A stretch of DNA of 64,000 bases from Comamonas thiooxydans. Its GTDB lineage: Bacteria; Pseudomonadota; Gammaproteobacteria; Burkholderiales; Burkholderiaceae_C. Made by a program: the position numbers and the translations under genes. Shown piece by piece: positions 24,609 through 32,434 of the stretch. The stretch's first letter is position 1, and every line of letters begins with the position of its first letter. Under the pieces are notes generated by a model that saw only the letters and a program-made list of their open reading frames with translations, searched no databases and was not told the origin of the DNA. The DNA is taken from positions 2,170,001-2,234,000 of the forward strand of contig NZ_AP026738.1 in assembly GCF_002157685.2 (NCBI RefSeq), in the 5' to 3' direction.

Positions 24609-26410
24609 CGGGTGCCTCCCACAGCACGCAGGCCGGTGGTGCCTGGTGCGGTGTTCTGCTGATCGCGGCGGGCCGAGATCATCTGTTTGACAACGTCTTC
24701 GGGCACGCCTGCAGCGCCATAGCGCTCGGTGAGCCAGGCATAGGTGCCAGCGTCGTACAGCTCGCCCAAGGCCTGCTTGATGCGTTTGCAGGCCTCGGCC
24801 ACGGACAGGCGTGCGGCCTCCACGCTGGGCGCAGCAGCTTCATGGGCAGTGCCAGGGCGCTGCATGTAGGTGGGCAGGCTGGCTGCCTTGGCCTTGATAT
24901 CTGCCAGGGGGTCGAACTGGCCCAGATAGGGAGCAACCTTGTCGCGCTGGGCTGCTTCCACCTCGGCGGCTGTTGCGGCCTTGCCGTCCTTGGCGTAGGC
25001 CTGCGCATCGACCGCCTGGCGCAGCTGCTGCGCCGGGGTCGTAGGCATGGACTTGAACTCCTTGCCAGCCACGGGGGCCGATGCGTCATAGCCCATAAAG
25101 CCCTTGGCTGTGGGCTCCACCTGGTGCCAGACGATCTCGCCGGTTTCGCGGTCTGTCACACCCACGCGCACATTGGGTGCGTCAAAGGGGTTGACCGTCA
25201 CGAACACCTTGTCGCCTGCCGACAGGCCAGGCACATAGCGCAGGTCATAGTCCTGGCTGCCCTGGCCTTTGAGGGCGTATGTGACACGCATGTCACTGGT
25301 GACCGTGCGAGTCTTCGCCATGCTGGCGGGCAGCGCGCGCATGATCTCCATGGATGGAGCCAAGCGCAGATGCTGGGAGCCGATGGTGGCCCAGGCCGCA
25401 TACCGCGTCATACCGTGGCGGCTGTGCTTTCGCGTGCCGTTGTACGCATGCATCCACAGTTCGGCCAGGGCATTCAGCCGTGCCACGGTGATGCTTTCGG
25501 GGTCGAGGAAGCGCAGGCGGGATTCCAGGCCCCGTTCAACCAGGTTCTGCGCGTTCTCAACCAGACCCGTCGCCCGGCTGTTGCGAGGCTTGTGGTGCTG
25601 CAGGTCGATCTCCATGGCGCGGCAGAAGTTGGCGAACGGGCCTGACTTGAACGCGCTGCCCTGGTCGGTATAGAGCATGTAGGGCACGCCGTGGAAAGGC
25701 ATGGGCTGCCCTCCGACATCCTGGCGCTGTGTCATCAGCCACATCAGGAAGTCGAGCGCGTTCTCGGTGGTTTCGCCGCCCAGGTAAAAGCGCGTTCCAA
25801 TAGCGCCGCTCGCGTGCTCAGCGCCCACATAGCGCACCAGCAGGTCGTTCATGACCCGTGTGTAGTTGTGCAGCTTGTTCTTGTAGTGCACGCCGTCCTC
25901 TTCCAGCAGCACCAGCTCGCCCTTGGGCGTCTTGTAGAGCACGCACACCGAGGCGTCGATCTGCCACATCGCATTGATGTGCTCGGTGCGCATGCGGGTG
26001 GACGGCGCCGGGCGGCTGATCTGCTCGGGATGCATGCCGCGCTCACGCAGCAGACGGTTCACATGACTGGCGGTCAGGCGTGTGTCGAGTTTGCCCCCAT
26101 CGAACAGCATGTCGATGGCGTCCTGGCAGGACAGCATCCATTTGCCTGCGCGACGGTCATGCGTCATCGTGCCGCTGATGAGCAGCAGATCGGAGTCGCT
26201 GATCGCAGACTGGCCCGCATCGCTGCGGCGCTTGCGGCTCTCACTCAGGCCCAGATCGCGCGAGGCCTTGGAGATCAAGGTGGTAGTACGCTGCACCGAG
26301 AGGTTCAGCACATTGGCAGCTCGTTGCACGATGGGGCCGGTCTGGCCCCATGGAGCCTCGGCGCATTCGCGCGCTGCCTGGTTGATGACTTCCATGCGGA
26401 TGGCATCCAT
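24605..26410 (-). CDS. DDE transposase/integrase (MuA-like, BcepMu type)
   Basis: This 601-residue protein has an N-terminal helix-turn-helix region, then a DDE core: first Asp in MWQIDASV near residue 150, second in MLYTDQGSAF near 250, Glu in GLVENAQNLVERG near 286. A beta-barrel domain follows (DYDLRYVPGLSAGDKVFV), and the C-terminal helices likely contact the B ATPase. It catalyses strand transfer for integration and for replicative transposition in the lytic cycle. It should bind the GATAAA-containing ends. The order transposase then B with ATGA overlap is standard. Confidence 0.95.
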   Translation of the reverse strand: MDAIRMEVINQAARECAEAPWGQTGPIVQRAANVLNLSVQRTTTLISKASRDLGLSESRKRRSDAGQSAISDSDLLLISGTMTHDRRAGKWMLSCQDAIDMLFDGGKLDTRLTASHVNRLLRERGMHPEQISRPAPSTRMRTEHINAMWQIDASVCVLYKTPKGELVLLEEDGVHYKNKLHNYTRVMNDLLVRYVGAEHASGAIGTRFYLGGETTENALDFLMWLMTQRQDVGGQPMPFHGVPYMLYTDQGSAFKSGPFANFCRAMEIDLQHHKPRNSRATGLVENAQNLVERGLESRLRFLDPESITVARLNALAELWMHAYNGTRKHSRHGMTRYAAWATIGSQHLRLAPSMEIMRALPASMAKTRTVTSDMRVTYALKGQGSQDYDLRYVPGLSAGDKVFVTVNPFDAPNVRVGVTDRETGEIVWHQVEPTAKGFMGYDASAPVAGKEFKSMPTTPAQQLRQAVDAQAYAKDGKAATAAEVEAAQRDKVAPYLGQFDPLADIKAKAASLPTYMQRPGTAHEAAAPSVEAARLSVAEACKRIKQALGELYDAGTYAWLTERYGAAGVPEDVVKQMISARRDQQNTAPGTTGLRAVGGTR

Positions 26411-26419
26411 GGCGTGGCC

Positions 26420-27409
26420 TTATTGCTCTGCCGCGTCACGTTCGGCCTGGCGCTGTTCCATAGCGGCCAAGGCCTCGGGCGACATCCAGGACGGTTGCAG
26501 GCGCTCTTCCAAGTCAACCGAGATGTTGAACTCGGCAGCGATATCGACCAGTTGCTGGCAAAGGTATTCCACGCCCTGACGAGCGGCCAACTGGATGGCA
26601 TCGCGCTCGCTGCCAATGATTGCGGCATCTGCAGCCTTGAAGAGACGGCGCAAACCGTGCTGGGATGCAGCAGTGGCTTCTTGGATTTCATCCAGTAGCA
26701 GTTCTTCGTCAGCTGTGCGCGCCTCGCTGCCTGGGCGTGGCTTGAAAGCCCGGGCGGTCTTCTCTTCGAGGCTGGTGATGCGCTCGCTGTTGCTAGCCAG
26801 GACGCGGTCCTTGGCTTCGATGGTTTCCTGCTGCTCCTGCACCTGGGCGCTCAAGGCTTCTTTTTCCTTGGCATGCTTGGCGATGATTTCCTCGGCCAGC
26901 TCGACAAAGCTCTCCTTGTCGCCGGCCTGGGCCACTTCAATCAGGGCCAGCTTCTGGTCTTCGGGCAGCTTGCGGTACTGGCGCAGCTCGCGGTAGCCGA
27001 TGCCCATGCGCTGCATGGAATCCAGGGCTTCCTCGCCAAACGAATGCAAGTTGGCAATATCTTGGTTGGCCTTTTCGTCGGAGATGCCGAGTAGCCCGCA
27101 GAATTCGACCCAGGTGCCCTTCAACTCCAAACCGTTTGGAGCCACCATTCCGCTAAGTTGTTGATATAGCTTGTTCTCCTTCACATAGGCCAGCTTTGAG
27201 ACTCCAAACGTTTGGAGCAGGTTGCCTGCAGCTTGGAAGGCTTGGGCTTGACCCAAGAGCTGATTGAGCAGGTCCCGGCCCTGTCCGTAGTTCTTCTGCA
27301 GAGCGGCCATCTGGTCGGCCGCCGCCACCGCGCTGCTAATGGCTTCGTGATCGGCGTTTGCAGCCACGGGGGCTGCTGCTGCGAGGGTTTTGCGTCCTGC
27401 TTGTGTCAT
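26420..27409 (-). CDS. Early phage protein with long coiled coil
   Basis: This 329-residue protein has a start at 27409 that follows AAGGAG. The first 110 residues are helical, then KGTWVEFCGLLGISDEKANQDI resembles a small DNA-binding segment, and residues 175-230 form a coiled coil (KEKEALSAQVQEQQETIEAKDR). The C terminus is acidic. It lies just before the transposase, as do similar genes in BcepMu-like phages. A role in transposition or replication is likely but unproven. Confidence 0.65.
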   Translation of the reverse strand: MTQAGRKTLAAAAPVAANADHEAISSAVAAADQMAALQKNYGQGRDLLNQLLGQAQAFQAAGNLLQTFGVSKLAYVKENKLYQQLSGMVAPNGLELKGTWVEFCGLLGISDEKANQDIANLHSFGEEALDSMQRMGIGYRELRQYRKLPEDQKLALIEVAQAGDKESFVELAEEIIAKHAKEKEALSAQVQEQQETIEAKDRVLASNSERITSLEEKTARAFKPRPGSEARTADEELLLDEIQEATAASQHGLRRLFKAADAAIIGSERDAIQLAARQGVEYLCQQLVDIAAEFNISVDLEERLQPSWMSPEALAAMEQRQAERDAAEQ

Positions 27410-27435
27410 TTCGACTCCTTGAGATGGGTTTCGGG

Positions 27436-27744
27436 TCAGGTGCGGCTGAAGCGCTGCACGACGTCATTGATGTTTTGCTGGCCTGCCTGGATGCCTGCCG
27501 CGTGCTTTAGGGAGATCTGCACGACGTGGGGGCTCAGGCGCCAGCGTTCCTGGTCGGGTGTGCGCTCAGCCCAGCCTGCTGTGCGCAGGTTGTCTAGGTC
27601 TCGGGTGATCACCGTCCCCGAACAGTTCAGGGCGCGGGCGATTGCTGTAGGGGCTAGGCCTTGCAGTTCATGCCCAGCAAGCAGGTCAATGAGCTGCAGC
27701 AGGCGCTGCTGGGCAGCGTTTGTGTAATCAGTAGTTCGTGTCAT
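27436..27744 (-). CDS. Winged-helix DNA-binding protein (IclR-type HTH)
   Basis: This 102-residue protein has LLQLIDLLAGHELQGLAPTAIARALNCSGTVITRDLDNLRTAGWAER, a clear winged helix like the N terminus of IclR regulators, and no ligand domain. The ATG at 27744 is chosen over a GTG at 27750. Second gene of the early operon, so probably an early regulator in the role of Ner. Confidence 0.75.
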   Translation of the reverse strand: MTRTTDYTNAAQQRLLQLIDLLAGHELQGLAPTAIARALNCSGTVITRDLDNLRTAGWAERTPDQERWRLSPHVVQISLKHAAGIQAGQQNINDVVQRFSRT

Positions 27745-27771
27745 ATTCACGCGAAATAGTGTGAAAATGCG

Positions 27772-27975
27772 TTAATCGTTTACGGGCAGGCCCAGCTTGA
27801 TGCGGACCTCTCGGCCCTCACCGAAATTGCCGTGGCGCAGGCCTCGCACAACGTCAGAAACAGTGCGGTAGCTGAAACCATGCATGGAGGCGAAGGCCTT
27901 GAGCGTTAAGCCTTGCTCTGTACGCAGACGGTGTTTGATCTGGTTAGCGGTTGGTTGCGTGGTGGATTGAGTCAT
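27772..27975 (-). CDS. BcepMu gp16-family phage DNA-binding protein
   Basis: In this 67-residue protein LRTEQGLTLKAFASMHGFSYRTVSDVVRG is a helix-turn-helix of the BcepMu gp16 family, ending IKLGLPVND. It is the first gene of the leftward early operon, next to the repressor operator and divergent from the repressor. Probably a Ner-like switch protein. Confidence 0.8.
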   Translation of the reverse strand: MTQSTTQPTANQIKHRLRTEQGLTLKAFASMHGFSYRTVSDVVRGLRHGNFGEGREVRIKLGLPVND

Positions 27976-28033
27976 CAGCTCGTCCCTTTCTCATTTCGCA
28001 GTTATTCCGTGTGTGTCGCTGTTGATGTAGGTG

Positions 28034-28062
28034 ATTCTAGTGTCCATTTGGACACCCAGCAA
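28034..28062 (-). promoter_or_regulatory. Leftward early promoter
   Basis: On the minus strand TTGCTG (28062-28057) and TAGAAT (28039-28034) are separated by 17 bases, a good sigma-70 arrangement. The 16 bp operator palindrome fills the spacer. Transcription would start about 50 bases before the gp16-like gene. Confidence 0.7.
28040..28055. promoter_or_regulatory. Repressor operator palindrome
   Basis: GTGTCCATTTGGACAC has 7-base arms that match perfectly around a 2-base centre. A degenerate second copy (TATGGACATTGG, around 28078-28089) overlaps the repressor start codon. The placement suggests that the repressor blocks the early promoter at the first site and tunes its own synthesis at the second. 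Confidence 0.7.
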
Positions 28063-28078
28063 CAAGAAATGTGCTCAT

Positions 28079-28534
28079 ATGGACATTGGAAATAGATTGC
28101 GCGAAGAGCGGGAGCGCCTGGGGATGACCCAGGAGGTATTTGGTGGCGTTGGAGGCGTGCTCAAACGGGCACTGATTCGCTATGAAACAGGGGAGAGAGT
28201 CCCCGATGCGAGCTTCCTGGCTGGGGTAGCTTCAGCAGGTGCTGACGTCCTGTACATCGTCACGGGACAACGCACACCAAAGCCGCCAGAGCAGGACGAC
28301 ACACCAGACCCAGCAGAGCAAGTGCTCTTGAATAGCTATCGCAGCTGCACACCAGAAGCGCGCGTCAATCTCATCCAGACAGCTGCACTGCTATCTGCTG
28401 GCCTGGGCGCGAGCAAGCCAACGAAGGCCTCACACACAGCAAGCAATGTGCGTGTTGGCGATCAAACAAGCACACACGATGGATCGGTTCAAGTGGGCTA
28501 TGCAGGTGGCAATGTCCGCGTAAAAAAATCCTGA
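28079..28534 (+). CDS. Phage repressor, XRE-type HTH with short C-terminal motif
   Basis: This 151-residue protein starts at 28079 (MDIGNRLREERERLGMTQEVFGG). The HTH spans about residues 5-55 (RLGMTQEVFGG..RALIRYETGERVPD). A helical segment follows (EQVLLNSYRSCTPEARVNLIQTAALL), then a Gly/Val-rich end (SVQVGYAGGNVRVKKS) that also occurs in the next gene. It is divergent from the early operon and lies on top of the operators, so it should maintain lysogeny. No LexA-type peptidase domain is present, so induction would not be by self-cleavage. Confidence 0.85.
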   Translation: MDIGNRLREERERLGMTQEVFGGVGGVLKRALIRYETGERVPDASFLAGVASAGADVLYIVTGQRTPKPPEQDDTPDPAEQVLLNSYRSCTPEARVNLIQTAALLSAGLGASKPTKASHTASNVRVGDQTSTHDGSVQVGYAGGNVRVKKS

Positions 28535-28566
28535 ACGAAGCGCGATGAATTGAGGGGACAAGACAG

Positions 28567-29046
28567 ATGTGGAAGGTGATTTTGAGCCTGCTACGCCGTT
28601 GGGGGCTGGTAGGTCGTAAGCCTGACGTTGGGCAGACAACAATTTCGACCAATGACAGCGAATTGGGTCCAGAGGTACCAAATCAGTCCATAGACGCAGG
28701 ATCAGGGAACCTACAAGTAGGCATTGCGCATGGAGATGTGGTGAGCCATGTCAATCACCACACCCAGCACATCAGCCACATCACAATCATCCAGGCCCCT
28801 TCAGGCCCTCCGTCCCCCGTAGATCCAATCAAGCCAACATCGTCAGAGCAATCTGCTGTTCTGCGCCGGATGGATCAACTACGCAGCAGGATTACCGTGC
28901 TCAATTTCATGGAGCGAGAGTTCGGTACAAGAATGGTGATTCACCTTAGGCCGGACCAACTCAATCGAGTTCATCTCTACCTGGATGCCGTCATGCGCAA
29001 TCCAGAGGCAATCAAGAGCGAGCGTCAAACTAAGAAGCGGGCCTAA
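28567..29046 (+). CDS. Repressor-linked protein with shared VQVG-type motif
   Basis: In this 159-residue protein GNLQVGIAHGDVVSHVNHHTQ near residues 47-67 repeats the repressor's VQVGYAGGNV pattern. The C terminus (LRRMDQLRSRITVLNFMEREFGTRMVIHL..QLNRVHLYLDAVM) is helical and resembles C-terminal modules of some phage regulators. It lies 32 bases after the repressor in the same direction. A role in modulating the repressor (partner or anti-repressor) is plausible; nothing enzymatic is seen. Confidence 0.55.
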   Translation: MWKVILSLLRRWGLVGRKPDVGQTTISTNDSELGPEVPNQSIDAGSGNLQVGIAHGDVVSHVNHHTQHISHITIIQAPSGPPSPVDPIKPTSSEQSAVLRRMDQLRSRITVLNFMEREFGTRMVIHLRPDQLNRVHLYLDAVMRNPEAIKSERQTKKRA

Positions 29047-29062
29047 AGGGAGCGGGGAAACA

Positions 29063-29449
29063 ATGACAATTAATTCGATGCAGTCTGCTATTTCTGCTGT
29101 GTTTGCAGCTGTTGCCTTAACTGCTTGCGGGTCTTCCGATGAAAATTTCATCTGGACAGCTGAAAAGAACATCGCACGAAAACTGAAAGACCCAGATTCC
29201 GCAAAGTTCGGGAAGACTTTTATTGTGCGTAAGCCTGCCGATTCCAGTGGCATTTCTGAGGTCGCCGCGTGCGGAACTATCGACGGAAAAAATAGCTTTG
29301 GGGCCTATACAGGCGGCACTCGCTTTGTAGTCAGAGGGCTGCAAGGTAATGGCCTACTCGACATCTCCATCATGGAATTGGATGACCCCACAGAAAGCAA
29401 ACCTACGACTTTTGAGAAGGTCTATTGGAATGCCTATTGCTTGAAGTAG
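29063..29449 (+). CDS. Prophage-encoded lipoprotein (lysogenic conversion candidate)
   Basis: This 128-residue protein starts at 29063 after AGCGGGGAAAC. A signal sequence ends in the lipobox LTAC (SAVFAAVALTACGSS), so it should be a lipoprotein. The mature part has FIWTAEKNIARKLKDPDSAKFGKTF, a pattern common in small secreted proteins of Gram-negative bacteria. It lies downstream of the repressor and is AT-richer than the phage average, which suggests a late-acquired gene active in the lysogen. Superinfection exclusion is one possibility. Confidence 0.65.
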   Translation: MTINSMQSAISAVFAAVALTACGSSDENFIWTAEKNIARKLKDPDSAKFGKTFIVRKPADSSGISEVAACGTIDGKNSFGAYTGGTRFVVRGLQGNGLLDISIMELDDPTESKPTTFEKVYWNAYCLK

Positions 29450-29487
29450 TCGCAAGCCCATATGGATTTATTAGGGAGACAAACTGC

Positions 29488-30018
29488 ATGAGTGATGTTG
29501 TCTGGGTTGCGCTTATCAGTGCTGGCGGCGTGATTGTGGCTTCTCTTATGACACAGCTATTGGTGATGAGAAACGCTGCAAAGCAGGCTGAGCGTGCAAT
29601 GCAGCAGGAGGCACTGCAATGGCAGCGAAATGAGGCCATCAGATTGCAGAAGGAGGCCGAGAAAAACCTCCAGGATTTCTGGCGAGCGATTGTTGAAACT
29701 CAAGATCGCCTACTGGACGGCATAAATTCCAAGCCCAACTTTGACAAGTTTTCTGAGGGGTCAATATCGACTGCTGCGACGCGGGCATATGCAATTGCAC
29801 TCGTGCTGATTCCGAACTTGCGAGAACTCTCCCACGATTACTGCGTGGCCTGCGCAACCGTCGACAACGCAATTCATGATGACCAGAAGCACGCCAGCGA
29901 GAAAGTGGTACTTGAGTGGCGACGAGCCTATGACCTGGTGGAAGCAGCCGTGATCCAGGAGGCAGCTCATATCGCTCGAAAAAGTACTGAGGAATCAGCT
30001 CCAACTCTCAATAAGTAA
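29488..30018 (+). CDS. Membrane-anchored coiled-coil protein, accessory phage gene
   Basis: In this 176-residue protein VVWVALISAGGVIVASLMTQLLV at residues 4-26 is one membrane helix; the cytoplasmic part is helical with a coiled coil (MRNAAKQAERAMQQEALQWQ). Start at 29488 follows AGGGAGAC. The stop codon falls inside late-box copy 3. The gene ends the plus-strand lysogeny cluster and may be an exclusion factor. It is not an obvious holin (one helix, long soluble domain). Confidence 0.6.
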   Translation: MSDVVWVALISAGGVIVASLMTQLLVMRNAAKQAERAMQQEALQWQRNEAIRLQKEAEKNLQDFWRAIVETQDRLLDGINSKPNFDKFSEGSISTAATRAYAIALVLIPNLRELSHDYCVACATVDNAIHDDQKHASEKVVLEWRRAYDLVEAAVIQEAAHIARKSTEESAPTLNK

Positions 30019-30029
30019 AGCGCTTTACT
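30014..30029. promoter_or_regulatory. Late-box palindrome, copy 3 (perfect)
   Basis: AGTAAAGCGCTTTACT, identical to copy 2, lies between the lysogeny cluster and the lysis/packaging operon, 88 bases before the endolysin start. The flanking AATA on its left equals that of copy 1, so on flank sequence alone the best -10-like stretch points left; rightward use toward the endolysin is inferred from gene order. Confidence 0.7.
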
Positions 30030-30117
30030 CAACTCAAAAGCGGCCTGCGCGGCATTCTGCCGTGCATGAAATCCCCAACACCACACACCACAGTCCCTCT
30101 GGCGCAAGGGGGGCTGT

Positions 30118-30660
30118 ATGGCACTTGATATTCGAGTCGGCATTGTTGGCCTTGTGCTTTCAGCGTCCGGCCTGGTCTACATAGCCCAGCGTGAGGGCTA
30201 CCGAGAAGACGCGTATCCAGATCCGGCCCTTGGCACCAAGGTGCCGACCATCGGCTATGGGACAACTGGAGGCGTCAAGATGGGCGACAAGATAACGCCC
30301 GACCGCGCACTGGTTCGGCTTCGTGCTGATGCCAATGAAAAAGAGATAGCTCTTCGGCGCTGCCTCGGCGACATCAAGCTGCTCCAGCGCGAATGGGATG
30401 CTTACGTGGGCCTGGCCTACAACACAGGCGTCACGCCGGTCTGCTTCAACAACGACCGCACGGGCCCCAGCACCATCAAGCAGCGCCTGCAGGCCGAGAA
30501 CTATGCCGGGGCCTGTGAAGCCATCTTGCTTTACGACCGCGCCGGCCCCGTCAACAAGCCGAGCGACCGGTGTAGCCATCCTGACAACCGCACCTGCAGG
30601 GGCGTCTGGACAGACCGCAAGGCGCTGCGTGCGATGTGCCTTGGGGAGCCCATGCCATGA
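30118..30660 (+). CDS. SAR-type endolysin (GH24 lysozyme)
   Basis: This 180-residue protein has a weakly hydrophobic N-terminal helix (VGIVGLVLSASGLVYIAQ), typical of signal-anchor-release endolysins. The catalytic E-D-T triad is visible in REGYREDAYPD...TIGYGTT. GH24 lysozymes cut peptidoglycan glycan strands. No separate holin gene was found nearby. The next gene overlaps as ATGA. Confidence 0.9.
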   Translation: MALDIRVGIVGLVLSASGLVYIAQREGYREDAYPDPALGTKVPTIGYGTTGGVKMGDKITPDRALVRLRADANEKEIALRRCLGDIKLLQREWDAYVGLAYNTGVTPVCFNNDRTGPSTIKQRLQAENYAGACEAILLYDRAGPVNKPSDRCSHPDNRTCRGVWTDRKALRAMCLGEPMP

Positions 30661-31229
30661 AGGGCCGCATTCTGCTCGCCATCCTCATCACGTTGGCTGC
30701 CGTGTTCGGTGCGCGTGCGTGGAACTCCCACCTGGTTGCACAAGGCGACGCCCAAGGCGCCAAGCGTGTGCAGCAGGCCTGGGACCAGGCCGAAGCCAAG
30801 CGCCAAGTCGCTGAGTCGGCGGCCAGCGCAAAGGCTGCACTCCAACGGGCTGCAGACGAAACAGCGGCCCGTGTCGCTGAGCAATCCAAGCAGAAGGAAA
30901 CGGAAAGGATCGCCCATGAACAGGCTCAACGTGAGCAGGCTTCGCGCGCTGCTCTTGACACTGCCACTTCTCGCAATCGCAGCTTGCTCACCACTATCGC
31001 CCAGCTCAACGCAAATGCAGCCGCTGCAAAGCTGTCCGGCCCCGGCTCGCAATCCTGCTCCACCGCCGACGTTGATGGAGCCACCGCCGCCCGCAATGCA
31101 CTCGGGGAGTGCAGCAGCAGATACACAGCGCTGGGAGGCATCGCTGACAAGCTCTCCGGCCAGGTAACTGGCCTGCAGGACTACATCCGTTTCGTGTCCA
31201 CGCAAAAGGAGCTGGCCGATGGTTATTGA
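30657..31229 (+). CDS. i-spanin (Rz-like)
   Basis: In this 190-residue protein an N-terminal membrane helix (RILLAILITLAAVFGARAW) is followed by a long Ala/Gln/Glu-rich periplasmic coiled coil and ends KELADGY. It overlaps the endolysin stop by four bases. The Rz1 gene is nested inside it in another frame, the classical spanin layout. It links inner and outer membrane at the last step of lysis. Confidence 0.85.
   Translation: MKGRILLAILITLAAVFGARAWNSHLVAQGDAQGAKRVQQAWDQAEAKRQVAESAASAKAALQRAADETAARVAEQSKQKETERIAHEQAQREQASRAALDTATSRNRSLLTTIAQLNANAAAAKLSGPGSQSCSTADVDGATAARNALGECSSRYTALGGIADKLSGQVTGLQDYIRFVSTQKELADGY
30916..31167 (+). CDS. o-spanin (Rz1-like lipoprotein), nested
   Basis: This is an 83-residue frame wholly inside the Rz gene. 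MNRLNVSRLRALLLTLPLLAIAACS gives a lipoprotein signal with lipobox (LAIAAC), and the mature part is Pro-rich (APARNPAPPPTLMEPPPP), the usual Rz1 style. A GGAAAGGA sequence precedes the ATG. Confidence 0.85.
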   Translation: MNRLNVSRLRALLLTLPLLAIAACSPLSPSSTQMQPLQSCPAPARNPAPPPTLMEPPPPAMHSGSAAADTQRWEASLTSSPAR

Positions 31230-31569
31230 GATGACGCTGGCCAACGTGATCACAGTTGCGGCCTTGTTTATTGCATCGTTGTGGGCACTGGTGAAGGTGA
31301 TCAGCGGTCAACAGGAGCGCCGGCTTTCGGATCGGTTCGATGAGCTGGGCCGGTCGATGCAAACCATCGTCAAAGCCCAGGAGAACAACGCCAGTGCCAC
31401 GCAGGAGCTGGAGAGAGAGCTGATGAAGTGGAAGGCGGATCTACCGCTGCAGTACGTGCGGCGCGATGACTACATCCGCAACCAGACAGTGATTGAAGCC
31501 AAGCTGGACGCGATGGCATCCATGCTCGGTACCGCGCCAAAGAGAGGAAACCAGAATCATGCAGATTGA
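31219..31569 (+). CDS. DUF2730-like phage membrane protein
   Basis: This 116-residue protein has one N-terminal membrane helix (LANVITVAALFIASLWALV) followed by a charged coiled coil (RRLSDRFDELGRSMQTIVKAQ). Small proteins of this build occur between lysis and terminase genes in Mu-like phages. Start at 31219 follows GGAG; an ATG at 31231 is also possible. Confidence 0.65.
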   Translation: MVIEMTLANVITVAALFIASLWALVKVISGQQERRLSDRFDELGRSMQTIVKAQENNASATQELERELMKWKADLPLQYVRRDDYIRNQTVIEAKLDAMASMLGTAPKRGNQNHAD

Positions 31570-31867
31570 TCACGCAAAGGTACGCCGCGAATCCATGCGC
31601 TGGCTGATTTTGCTCACGCTCAACAATGCCCGGCCGATGGGTGCACAGGAAGGTCCGATCTTGTCGGTGGCCCAGTCCCTGTATCCCGATGCCAGCCCGC
31701 TGGAGCTGCGCCGCGAGTTGGACTACCTGCATGACCGCGAGCTGGTCAAGGTGGACCGTGCGCCCAATGGTGTTTGGCATGCTGAGCTGACCCGGTACGG
31801 TGTCGATGTGGCCGAGTACACCGTGGACTGCGAGCCTGGCATCGCTCGCCCTCAGAAGTACTGGTAA
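31559..31867 (+). CDS. Small winged-helix-like phage protein
   Basis: This 102-residue protein starts at 31559 (MQIDHAKVRRESMRW). The core (LILLTLNNARP..LELRRELDYLHDRELVKVDR..WHAELTRYGVDVAEY) is a winged-helix pattern; such proteins precede the small terminase in Mu-like phages (Mu gp26 position). It overlaps the upstream gene by 11 bases. Confidence 0.65.
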   Translation: MQIDHAKVRRESMRWLILLTLNNARPMGAQEGPILSVAQSLYPDASPLELRRELDYLHDRELVKVDRAPNGVWHAELTRYGVDVAEYTVDCEPGIARPQKYW

Positions 31868-31870
31868 GCC

Positions 31871-32434
31871 ATGGCCCGCAAAAGCAGCATCGACCGGCTA
31901 GACCCGGAGATCAAGGCATACATCACGGCAATGCTGGCAACCGGCAGCATGACGCTGGACGAGCTGATCAAGGATCTGCAGGGGCGCTTCCCAGCTGCAG
32001 CAGGTGCTGGTGAATTGCCCAGCCGCTCGGCTGTTGGTCGCTTCGGCCAGAAGCTGGAGCGCCGTCTGGAAGCCATCCGAGCCAGCACCGAAGCCGCACG
32101 ACTGATTCAAGAGCATGCCGGCGACGATGAAGATGCTCGCAGCGGTGCGCTCACTGCATTGGTTCAAACCGAGCTGTTTGAGTACATCATGCAGTTGCAG
32201 GATGCCAGCGAACAGGATGTGGACCCGGTCAAGCGAGTCGAGCTACTCTCCAAAGCGGCCAAGAACATTGCCACGCTCACGCGCTCCAGTGTGAGCCTGA
32301 AGAAGTTTCAGAGCGAGGTGCGTGATCGTGCCGAAGCAGCTGCAGCCAACGTCGAGAAGATCGCCAAGAAAGGCGGCCTCTCGGCCGAATCGGTGGAGCA
32401 GCTGCGCCGCGAGATCCTGGGGATCGCCGCATGA
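31871..32434 (+). CDS. Small terminase subunit (DUF3486, Mu gp27-like)
   Basis: This 187-residue protein begins MARKSSIDRLDPEIKAYI and has TLDELIKDLQ..LPSRSAVGRFGQKLE, the DUF3486 signature. It should bind phage DNA and start headful packaging with the large subunit, whose start overlaps its stop by four bases. Confidence 0.85.
   Translation: MARKSSIDRLDPEIKAYITAMLATGSMTLDELIKDLQGRFPAAAGAGELPSRSAVGRFGQKLERRLEAIRASTEAARLIQEHAGDDEDARSGALTALVQTELFEYIMQLQDASEQDVDPVKRVELLSKAAKNIATLTRSSVSLKKFQSEVRDRAEAAAANVEKIAKKGGLSAESVEQLRREILGIAA

Noticed and set aside
30065..30127. 20-codon frame before the endolysin
   Set aside because: No hydrophobic helix and no good ribosome site; not a holin.
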